The position numbers and the translations under genes are program-made. DNA of 35,846 bases, taken from NCBI GenBank assembly GCA_028141885.1, contig JAOIQU010000012.1:1-35846 (forward strand), in the 5' to 3' direction. This DNA is from Flavobacteriales bacterium (GTDB taxonomy: Bacteria; Bacteroidota; Bacteroidia; Flavobacteriales; UA16). Numbering within the stretch: the first letter of the stretch is position 1; each line of letters opens with the position of its first letter. Below the pieces are notes generated by a model. It did not search any database. It was not told the DNA's origin and was given only the letters and a program-made list of their open reading frames with translations. Below, piece after piece: positions 29,712-35,846 of this stretch.

Positions 29712-30674
29712 TCAGAAATCAAATCGCCCGCCCAGAGCCGGTCCACCCAGGGCGCGACACTCGTTCACAAGGCGGGTCAGGAGGTCTGCGGCCGGCTCGA
29801 GGGTGGAAAGCATGGACGCGATTTGGCCAATCTCCAATTCCCCTTCGTTCAGGTCCCCTTCAAACATGCCTCGCTTCGCACGACCCCGTCCCAAGAGGGC
29901 CTTCAACTCCTCCGGCGTGGCACCTCGCTGCTGGGCTTCAATGACTTCGCGGGCAAACGGATTGTGGAGCAGTCGAACAGGGGTCACGTCCTTCAACTCC
30001 AGGCTCGTCGCGCCCTCACCGGCATCCAACACCGCCTGCTTGAAAGCCACGTGCGCTGAACTCTCCGGAGTGGCCACAAATCGAGATCCGAGCTGCACGC
30101 CCTCGGCCCCGAGCATCATGGCTGCAAGAATGGACCGCCCGTCGTGAAGGCCGCCGGCCGCGATGACCGGAATATCGCACGCGTCGGCCACTGACGGCAC
30201 CAAACACATGGTTGTCGTCTCCTCTCGGCCATTGTGACCCCCTGCTTCGAAGCCCTCGGCCACGACCGCATCCACCCCTGCGTCTTGAGCCTTCAACGCA
30301 AACTTCACGCTGCTCACCACGTGCACCACCTTGATGCTGTGCTGTTGCAAATGCGACGTCCACGTTCGTGGGTTTCCGGCGCTCGTGAACACAATAGGGA
30401 CCCCGAGTTCGACAATGCTGGCCATATGCTCCTCCACTGCGGGGTAGAGCAACGGCACGTTGACGGCGAAGGGCTTGCCTGGTGCGGCGGCTTGAACCTT
30501 TTGGATTTGGTCTCGCAACACCTCGGGGTACATGCTGCCTGCGCCCAAAATGCCCAGTCCACCAGCACCACTCACCGCACTCGCCAACTCCCATCCACTG
30601 CACCACACCATGCCTGCTTGGATGATCGGGACGTCGATGCCCAACAGGGCGCACACTCGGTTGTTGGCGTTCAT
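29712..30674 (-). CDS. Nitronate monooxygenase / FabK-like FMN enzyme
   Basis: 320 aa from ATG 30674, chosen because a TACCTTCG box and the end of the upstream glycosyltransferase gene lie just before it. It is a TIM barrel with IIQAGMVWCSGWELASAVS, GGLGILGAGSM, FAVNVPL, the His-containing active-site segment AEGFEAGGHNG, VIAAGGLHDGRS and GAEGVQLGSRFVAT, all typical of the 2-nitropropane dioxygenase/FabK group. These FMN enzymes either oxidise alkyl nitronates or reduce enoyl-ACP. FabK and nitronate monooxygenase cannot be told apart safely by eye, so no symbol is given. Likely has its own promoter although it follows the glycosyltransferase by 22 bases. Confidence 0.87.
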   Translation of the reverse strand: MNANNRVCALLGIDVPIIQAGMVWCSGWELASAVSGAGGLGILGAGSMYPEVLRDQIQKVQAAAPGKPFAVNVPLLYPAVEEHMASIVELGVPIVFTSAGNPRTWTSHLQQHSIKVVHVVSSVKFALKAQDAGVDAVVAEGFEAGGHNGREETTTMCLVPSVADACDIPVIAAGGLHDGRSILAAMMLGAEGVQLGSRFVATPESSAHVAFKQAVLDAGEGATSLELKDVTPVRLLHNPFAREVIEAQQRGATPEELKALLGRGRAKRGMFEGDLNEGELEIGQIASMLSTLEPAADLLTRLVNECRALGGPALGGRFDF

Positions 30675-30679
30675 GGAGT

Positions 30680-30711
30680 CGAAGGTACGCGCGCTTTCAC
30701 CGGGCTTCAAA
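30680..30711 (-). promoter_or_regulatory. Promoter of the NMO/FabK-like gene, box adjacent to the start
   Basis: Minus strand: TTTG (30711-30708), 20 bases, TACCTTCG (30687-30680), 5 bases, ATG 30674. Both elements and the spacing fit the Bacteroidota promoter. The start point would fall at the ATG. The -33 part lies inside the end of the glycosyltransferase gene. Confidence 0.55.
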
Positions 30712-31872
30712 CGGCGCTTCAAACACCAAGCGGTTGTCCGAGACCAGCCTTGGATCCCCGACAATGGACGCGTGCTTCTTTTGGCAAGCGTCGGACATGC
30801 GCGCCCAATCCCCTTGCTCCCAGGACAGCGCTTTGTTCAAATGATGGGCCCAAACGTCCACATCCAACTGCAAATCCCACCCCAAGTCGAGCTCGGCAAG
30901 GCCACGCCACGGCGTTTGGTCGCTGAGCAACACGGGGCGGCCATGGGCCCATGCTTCCACAACGGCATGCCCAAAATTCTCGTGAGTGGTCGGCATCAAA
31001 AGGGCGTGGCATCCCGCCCACACATCGCCGAGGGAGTCGGGAGGCACTGCGCCCGCATGCACCACCTTCAAGCCAGGACGAGCCATGGACAACAGGCGCT
31101 CGAGGTACCGCTTGTCTTCCGCCGGCCCCACCAACTCAATGGTCAGTTCTCTTTCCCCCAAGCCAACCTTCTGAAGCGCCTCGAGCGCGAAGTGAATGTT
31201 TTTGATGGGATGAATGCGACCCAAAACCACCCAATTCAAGGTTTGAGTGCTGGGCATCGCTGCTCTTCCTGTGGTGACGAGCGGAACGTTGCCGGCAATG
31301 GTCACCGATGCGGCTGGAAATGCCCGAAGCACATCGCGCGCCTCCACCGAAGTGCTGGCATGCCATCGAACGCCTCGATACAAGCCGATAAGGCGAGCGA
31401 GGGTCAGAAAAAGCTTCTTCTTTGCGAGCTTGATGGCCAGCGCGCCGGTGCCCAACATGCCCCTCGGCGCCAACACCACACGGATGCCCAACGACTTGGC
31501 CGCGCGCAACGGCTGCAACGCGAAGGGCACGCTGAACAGGCTGTTGAGGTAAATCACGTCGGGAGGAGGGGTCTCGGCGGTGCCGCGAAGTTTGGCCTTC
31601 CACCACGCGTAGGACACCTTGGAACGGTAGGTGACAGCGATGCCGTTCTGGTCGGTGGGGATGTCGGATGAAATGCCTCGCAAGGGTTTGGTGCTGCCCA
31701 AATCGCGGTTGCCGCACACCACCTCGAGGTGGTGCGGGGTTTGGGCTTTGAGCAACTGCATCAAGTTGTGGACGCTGCGAACAGGACCTCCAGCTTTGTA
31801 AGCCGGAGGGTACCACTCCACCACAGCAAGGATGCGCAAGGGTTGCGCAGGGTGTGCGTCACTCGAGGCCAT
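30697..31872 (-). CDS. GT4-like glycosyltransferase, group 1
   Basis: 391 aa from ATG 31872, which overlaps the asnB-like gene's end by 14 bases; a longer frame to 31974 is antisense-like sequence within that gene. N-terminal: ILAVVEWYPPAYKAGGPVRS (the GG-containing loop of GT-B enzymes). C-terminal: LGRIHPIKNIHFALEAL, ELVGPAEDKRYLERLL, and the nucleotide-sugar loop LLMPTTHENFGHAVVEAWA (E-x7-E type). It transfers a sugar to a lipid-linked or polysaccharide acceptor in the cytosol; donor and acceptor unknown. Translational coupling with the asparagine synthetase suggests joint work in surface polysaccharide or O-antigen synthesis. Confidence 0.9.
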   Translation of the reverse strand: MASSDAHPAQPLRILAVVEWYPPAYKAGGPVRSVHNLMQLLKAQTPHHLEVVCGNRDLGSTKPLRGISSDIPTDQNGIAVTYRSKVSYAWWKAKLRGTAETPPPDVIYLNSLFSVPFALQPLRAAKSLGIRVVLAPRGMLGTGALAIKLAKKKLFLTLARLIGLYRGVRWHASTSVEARDVLRAFPAASVTIAGNVPLVTTGRAAMPSTQTLNWVVLGRIHPIKNIHFALEALQKVGLGERELTIELVGPAEDKRYLERLLSMARPGLKVVHAGAVPPDSLGDVWAGCHALLMPTTHENFGHAVVEAWAHGRPVLLSDQTPWRGLAELDLGWDLQLDVDVWAHHLNKALSWEQGDWARMSDACQKKHASIVGDPRLVSDNRLVFEAPFEAR

Positions 31873-33754
31873 GGCGCTCAAGGTAACCACCGAGGACGGC
31901 AAGCGACCAAACCCGGCTCCAAGACCAAGTCGGCTCGCCCGACATGAACGACCGTTCCATGGCCGCAATGGCATCCGACCGCACCCAAGTGCGGTCCTTC
32001 AGGCTTGTCAAACCGGCCTCACGCGTGTCCTTTAACGAACCGCGCATCCAGGACTCCCAGGGCAGGACAAACCCCATTTTGGGGCGGTTGACCACCTCGG
32101 CCGGCAACAACCCGTCGAGGGATTCCACGAGAAGCTTTTTGGGGGATGTTGGGCGTTTTTGCGTGTCTGTGGCGGCAAGGGCGGCGGCCACGAGCCGGTG
32201 GTCCAAGAACGGCACGCGCACCTCCAGGGCGTGGGCCATGCTGAATTGATCAGCGTCTCGAAGCAGGGTGTGGCCCATGTAGGTTCGCATTTCAGCCAAA
32301 CTCACTTGGCTCAGGAAGGGCAGCCCAAATGCCTTCTTTCCAGGCGCCAACTCGGCGACCAACCACCTGAACACTTCGTTGCCGATCGGAACGTCTGACG
32401 TCAACATGCGCTGGAGGTCAGCGCGAAGGAACATCTGACGTGAAAGCGGGTAGGTGTGTGCGATGTCGAAGTAATGCCCTCCTAGGAGTTCGGCCATTTT
32501 CCGCGTGGTCATGCCGGGACGGGCCAACGTCAAGGCCTTGCCGAGAAGACGCCTGCCCCCTTTGGGCCAAGCGGCAAGCCAATTGAGTTTGGCCAAACGC
32601 GCGCTCCGCTCAAACACGGGATACCCCGCAAACAACTCGTCTCCGCCGAGGCCGCTCAACGCCACCTTGACCCCCGCGCGTCGTGTGGCGCCACTCACCA
32701 CAAACGAATTCAGTCCATCTGCGCTGGGGTGATCCATGGAGGCCAAGCCGTCTGGAATCTGGGCCAAAAAGTCCTCGGGAGTGAGTCGGATTTCGTGGTG
32801 GTCTGTGCCAAAACGTTTGGCGACCATCCTCGACCAGGGACCCTCGTCAAGCTCGCCCTCGGCAAACGTGACGCTGAAGGTGCTGATTGGCTGGGACGAA
32901 ACTTCAGACATCAGCCCCACAATGGCGCTGGAATCGATGCCGCCCGACAAAAACGCACCGTACGCCACGTCCGAGCGCATGCGCAGCGCCACGGAATCCG
33001 AAAGCGTTTCTCGGATGCGCTGACGACGCGCGCTGACGTCGAGGCTGGGTTCGCCGAGCGCTTCGTCCGCGGGGTCCCACCACGTGGCGGTGTGGAGTTC
33101 TTCGTCTTGAACGACGAGCAGGCTTCCCGGCTCGAGCGCATTCACGTTCTGGACGATGGTCGCGGGGGCGTGCACTGTGCCGTACATCCACTGGTCGGCA
33201 ATGGCGTTCCTGTTCAAGGTTCGAGGCACCAACCCTGTGGCGAGCAAAGCCCGAACTTCTGAAGCGAAGAGCAGCGTTCCGCGCTCGGTTTGATGCCAAT
33301 ACAGCGGCTTGATGCCCAGTCGGTCGCGCACCAGCACCAAGCGCCGCGCTGCGCCGGACCACCACGCCAGGGCGAACATGCCGTTGAAGCGCCGCAACGC
33401 GTCTTCCAGCCCCCAATGGCGAAGGGCGGCCAACACCACCTCTGTGTCCCCTGACGTGACAAATCGGTGCGCTCCCTGAGCTTCCAGTTCGCGCCTCAAT
33501 TCGAGGTAATTGTAAACCTCGCCGTTGAAGACGAGTGCGTCATCACCCATCCGGAACGGCTGGTTCGCACCCTCGCCCGTGTCGAGGATGCTCAATCGGC
33601 GGTGACCCAGAACGACGTGCTCCTCGTCCGACCAAACCCCCTCCGCATCAGGCCCACGGTGCGCCAAGGCACGGACCATGGTGCCCACGTTTTGGCAAGC
33701 GTCATCCAGACCTCCAAACGTCTCGAGTCCGTGAATGCCTGCGATGCCACACAT
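31859..33754 (-). CDS. asnB: Asparagine synthetase (glutamine-hydrolysing)
   Basis: 631 aa. An N-terminal class II glutaminase begins MCGIAGIHG with Cys2 as nucleophile, then HRRLSILDTGEGANQPF and VFNGEVYNYLEL. The C-terminal synthetase domain has the PP-loop ATP site FLSGGIDSSAIVGLM and ALSGLGGDELFAGYPVF, HALEVRVPFLDHRLV and PTSPKKLLVESL. All catalytic motifs are intact and length is normal. It converts Asp and Gln to Asn and Glu. Members with this architecture are also common in Bacteroidota polysaccharide clusters, where they may amidate sugars. The overlap with a glycosyltransferase gene makes that a real alternative, so the symbol is tentative. It starts 3 bases after the thiL stop codon. 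Confidence 0.88.
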   Translation of the reverse strand: MCGIAGIHGLETFGGLDDACQNVGTMVRALAHRGPDAEGVWSDEEHVVLGHRRLSILDTGEGANQPFRMGDDALVFNGEVYNYLELRRELEAQGAHRFVTSGDTEVVLAALRHWGLEDALRRFNGMFALAWWSGAARRLVLVRDRLGIKPLYWHQTERGTLLFASEVRALLATGLVPRTLNRNAIADQWMYGTVHAPATIVQNVNALEPGSLLVVQDEELHTATWWDPADEALGEPSLDVSARRQRIRETLSDSVALRMRSDVAYGAFLSGGIDSSAIVGLMSEVSSQPISTFSVTFAEGELDEGPWSRMVAKRFGTDHHEIRLTPEDFLAQIPDGLASMDHPSADGLNSFVVSGATRRAGVKVALSGLGGDELFAGYPVFERSARLAKLNWLAAWPKGGRRLLGKALTLARPGMTTRKMAELLGGHYFDIAHTYPLSRQMFLRADLQRMLTSDVPIGNEVFRWLVAELAPGKKAFGLPFLSQVSLAEMRTYMGHTLLRDADQFSMAHALEVRVPFLDHRLVAAALAATDTQKRPTSPKKLLVESLDGLLPAEVVNRPKMGFVLPWESWMRGSLKDTREAGLTSLKDRTWVRSDAIAAMERSFMSGEPTWSWSRVWSLAVLGGYLERHGLE

Positions 33755-33757
33755 GAA

Positions 33758-34810
33758 TCAGCTCGCTTCGCCGTCTTTTGTTTTGCCCTTCAAGCCGTCC
33801 CAGCCTTGGGCTTGCAACGGAACCTCAGGGCCGTTCTTCGTGACAAGCGTGAAGGCGTCTGGTGCCGCCACAGCGTGGCCAATCACCGACAGTTTGGGGT
33901 GGTTTCTCACCTTCTCATAATCGTCTTGCTTGACGGTGAACAACAACTCGTAATCCTCGCCGCCACTCAACATGCAGAGCGTTGGGTCGAGGTTGAACTC
34001 CCGTGCCGTTTCGTAAACCTTGGGGTCAATGGGCAGCTTGTCCTCGTACACCTTGAATCCCACACCTGACGAAGTGCCGAGGTGCATGATTTCGCTGGAC
34101 AGTCCATCGCTGATGTCGATCATGGACGTCGGCTTCAAGCCCAAATCCGCCATTTCCCGCACCACGTCCACACGTGCTTCCGGTTTCAACTGACGCTCCA
34201 GCAGGTACGCGAAATCATCCAGTTCCGGCTGCGCTGTTGGCGCGGCCTGAAACACGGTTTTCTCCCGCTCCAAGATTTGTAGGCCCATGTACGCCGCGCC
34301 CAAATCCCCACTGACCACCAGCAAATCTCCATCTCCAGCGCCGTCTCGGCCCACCAACGCGTCCGCCTCGGCCAAGCCCATGGCCGTCACGGCCAACGTC
34401 AACCCGGAAGGCGAGGACGTGGTGTCGCCGCCCACGAGGTCCACTTTGTACACCTCACACGCCAACCGGATCCCCGCCATCAATTCGTCGACGGCCTCCA
34501 CCGAAAACCGGTTGCTCAACCCAAGGCCCACCACGACTTGGGTGGGGGTGGCGTTCATCGCACAGACGTCGCTCAGATTCACCACCACAGCCTTGTAGCC
34601 AAGGTGCTTAAGCGGCGCGTAGCTGAGGTCAAAATGGACGCCCTCACAAAGCATGTCTGTGGTGACGACCACCCGCTTGCCCATGGGGTCCAACACCGCA
34701 GCGTCGTCTCCCACACCGCGCAACGTCGATGGTTGTTGGTGGTTGAGGTCTTTCGTCATGCGACGAATGAGCCCAAACTCTCCCAAATCACTGATTTCCG
34801 TGCGTTCCAT
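33758..34810 (-). CDS. thiL: Thiamine-monophosphate kinase
   Basis: 350 aa from ATG 34810 (MERTEISDLGEFGLI); ATG 34828 lies upstream of the -7 box and is rejected. Motifs: GVGDDAAVLD, VVTTDMLCEGVHFDL, the KAVVVNLSDVCAMNATP signature, LVGGDTTSSPSGLTLAVTAMG, and SMIDISDGLSSEIMHLG. ThiL phosphorylates thiamine monophosphate to the diphosphate coenzyme. First gene of a probable operon with asnB and the glycosyltransferase, although these are functionally unrelated. Length normal. Confidence 0.95.
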   Translation of the reverse strand: MERTEISDLGEFGLIRRMTKDLNHQQPSTLRGVGDDAAVLDPMGKRVVVTTDMLCEGVHFDLSYAPLKHLGYKAVVVNLSDVCAMNATPTQVVVGLGLSNRFSVEAVDELMAGIRLACEVYKVDLVGGDTTSSPSGLTLAVTAMGLAEADALVGRDGAGDGDLLVVSGDLGAAYMGLQILEREKTVFQAAPTAQPELDDFAYLLERQLKPEARVDVVREMADLGLKPTSMIDISDGLSSEIMHLGTSSGVGFKVYEDKLPIDPKVYETAREFNLDPTLCMLSGGEDYELLFTVKQDDYEKVRNHPKLSVIGHAVAAPDAFTLVTKNGPEVPLQAQGWDGLKGKTKDGEAS

Positions 34811-34814
34811 GTGG

Positions 34815-34822
34815 CGAAGGTA
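34815..34822 (-). promoter_or_regulatory. -7 box TACCTTCG directly before thiL
   Basis: TACCTTCG on the minus strand ends 4 bases before ATG 34810, in the 39-base gap after the HAD gene. No matching TTG is seen at -33. The octamer and placement equal those before uvrC and the NMO/FabK-like gene. Confidence 0.45.
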
Positions 34823-34849
34823 CGCCACGGAGAGACGGAGAAGCAGGCC

Positions 34850-35620
34850 TCAGTGGCGCTGAAGGATCTTGGAGATTTCGTCTTCCAACGCGATGTCGGG
34901 TCGAGCGGGAAACTTCCAGGCTTGAGCCAAGTCTGTCACGTGATTCACGATGATGTCTGGGTCGAGCGCTGCGATTTGGTCTGTGGTCATGGGCCCGGAA
35001 TCCAACAACACCTTCCAACCACACCCCAGCTTCATGGCGTCCACCAACCCCTTAGCGCGCGTCGACACCTTCGCGACGGACGACACGTCGGCAACGCCCA
35101 ATCGCCGCATGCACTCCTCGATGACGTCCGAAGTGGGGTTTTCCGAGTTGAATTCCTCGGCAAGCACCAAGGCATGAAAGGGAGGGTGTTCGTCCCAACC
35201 AAAGCGACGAAGCATGACCTTGACCACGGCAGAGTCCAGCGTCGAGACTGCAGCCACAGCAACGCCGCATTTGTGCCATTGCTCGCACAAGTGCACCACC
35301 CCAGAGGCGGGCTCGATGGCGCCTCCATAAGTCATCATGCGGGTCAACTCCTTCACCGCCAAGGCATAGATGGAGTTCACAGAATCTTTGTGTGGTTGTT
35401 CCATGGGGTGCAACCAACGCAACACGCGTTCGATGCCTCTGGTTTTTGGAAACCCAATGGCGGTGGCGGCAAGGTCCTCGTCCACGCGCTCACCATGGGC
35501 TTGAAACGCGGCCGCAATCGCACCCTTCACCGCGTGGTCGTTCTCCATGAAGACACCAAGTAAATCCATCACCACCAATTGCGGCGCTTCAGGACCGCAA
35601 GTCACTACATTGTTAGGCAT
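34850..35620 (-). CDS. HAD-superfamily protein (phosphonatase-like) with degraded catalytic motifs
   Basis: 256 aa from ATG 35620; ATG 35647 would add nine residues and cannot be excluded. Motif I reads VVMDLLGVFMEN: the nucleophile position D19 is kept but the second Asp is Leu (L21). The helical cap includes GFPKTRGIERVL, resembling the GxxKxxAI region of phosphonatase-like HADs. Motif II is VSTLDS. Where motifs III and IV are expected, the chain reads SENPTSDVIEECMRRLGV and VAKVSTRAKGLVDAM. The usual GRPxPD is poorly kept and the GDTxxDL acidic pair is lost. The fold is convincing, but normal Mg-dependent phosphatase activity is doubtful; it may be a pseudoenzyme or use another chemistry. 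Gene order before thiL gives no clue. Confidence 0.75.
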   Translation of the reverse strand: MPNNVVTCGPEAPQLVVMDLLGVFMENDHAVKGAIAAAFQAHGERVDEDLAATAIGFPKTRGIERVLRWLHPMEQPHKDSVNSIYALAVKELTRMMTYGGAIEPASGVVHLCEQWHKCGVAVAAVSTLDSAVVKVMLRRFGWDEHPPFHALVLAEEFNSENPTSDVIEECMRRLGVADVSSVAKVSTRAKGLVDAMKLGCGWKVLLDSGPMTTDQIAALDPDIIVNHVTDLAQAWKFPARPDIALEDEISKILQRH

Positions 35621-35710
35621 GGTGCAAAGCACCGCACAAGCCCCCAATCAGGTGGCCACCAAAACGTTCAGGTTTGTTGAAGAATGCGTTGCCTCGCCGT
35701 TGCCAAACCG

Positions 35711-35846
35711 TCAATGGATGGCCACCACAACACCTTCAAAGTGCAGGTCAAGGCCTGCCAAGGGGTGGTTGAAATCCACGTGAACCACGTCCTGCTCCAC
35801 CTCCACCACGACGCCAATGATTTCTTGGCCTTCGTCGTCTTCCATG
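35711..35846 (-). CDS. C-terminus of a SlyD-like FKBP prolyl isomerase (partial)
   Basis: The frame enters at the right edge of the window and stops at 35711-35713. The ~45 visible residues (EIIGVVVEVEQDVVHVDFN, then HPLAGLDLHFEGVVVAIH) are the conserved end of the SlyD/FKBP family, where D-x-NHPLAG-x-x-L-x-F closes the FKBP fold. SlyD proteins are cytosolic peptidyl-prolyl isomerases and chaperones. The His- and Cys-rich metal-binding tail of E. coli SlyD is absent, as in many relatives. The first visible Met (35845) is probably internal. The 90 bases between this stop and the HAD start hold only a short palindrome (GGTGGCCACC). Confidence 0.85.
   Translation of the reverse strand, partial: MEDDEGQEIIGVVVEVEQDVVHVDFNHPLAGLDLHFEGVVVAIH

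Noticed and set aside
35650..35662. Palindrome GGTGGCCACC as an operator
   Set aside because: A single 10-base GC-rich palindrome is expected by chance at this composition and has no promoter next to it.

Overview
The window reads as chromosomal DNA of a Bacteroidota bacterium, most likely a high-GC member of the order Flavobacteriales. The evidence is a PorP/SprF-family protein, a PorE-like OmpA protein, a giant surface protein with a type B (CHU_C) type IX secretion (T9SS) sorting domain, repeated Cys-rich GCTDxxACNY modules, TAnnTTTG-like -7 promoter boxes and no clear Shine-Dalgarno sequences. The neighbourhood polyprenol-mannosyltransferase / dihydroorotase / DUF4296 lipoprotein / NAD-epimerase is also typical of the phylum. 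I see no tRNA, rRNA, CRISPR array or insertion sequence, and no gene-free stretch longer than about 200 bases.

Left part (1-18,780): almost entirely exported proteins. The 3' end of one secreted protein (1-180, + strand) is followed by an orphan signal-peptide start (204-278) that runs directly into the inverted, apparently truncated 3' end of a minus-strand gene. This looks like a rearrangement or assembly junction near 276-290. Reading leftwards on the minus strand, one group is a 1388-aa protein with two starch-binding-like domains and seven GCTD modules, then the truncated 575-aa protein. A second, larger group is a secreted PQQ-type sugar dehydrogenase, a secreted lysyl oxidase, then (behind its own promoter) a 1629-aa adhesin-like protein with four tandem ~185-aa repeats, PorP/SprF and PorE-like OmpA. 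It ends at a strong bidirectional terminator (6831-6858) shared with a convergent DoxX-like membrane protein.

Middle (18,976-26,711, mostly + strand): housekeeping genes. These are a coiled-coil membrane protein, YraN, an RsuA/RluB-family pseudouridine synthase with an altered catalytic motif, a GT2 polyprenol-phosphate mannosyltransferase, dihydroorotase, a DUF4296 lipoprotein, a convergent NAD-epimerase and UvrC.

Right part (26,739-35,846, minus strand): a secreted FG-GAP/ASPIC protein, a nitronate monooxygenase/FabK-like enzyme, a glycosyltransferase, asparagine synthetase, ThiL, a HAD-fold protein with degraded motifs, and the C-terminus of a SlyD-like prolyl isomerase.

The most unusual signal is that five otherwise unrelated secreted proteins end, within 0-2 residues of the C-terminus, in the same Cys-bracketed half-EF-hand, dockerin-like tag. 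It is usually preceded by GCTDxxACNY modules, and no classical type A T9SS sorting domain is recognisable in them. One of these proteins, the lysyl oxidase, also carries a region resembling a cohesin. I infer a calcium-dependent surface sorting or assembly system, with the lysyl oxidase as a candidate cross-linking enzyme; this is a hypothesis. A second signal is a set of TACCTTYG boxes placed 4-7 nt before start codons, which would predict leaderless or nearly leaderless mRNAs.
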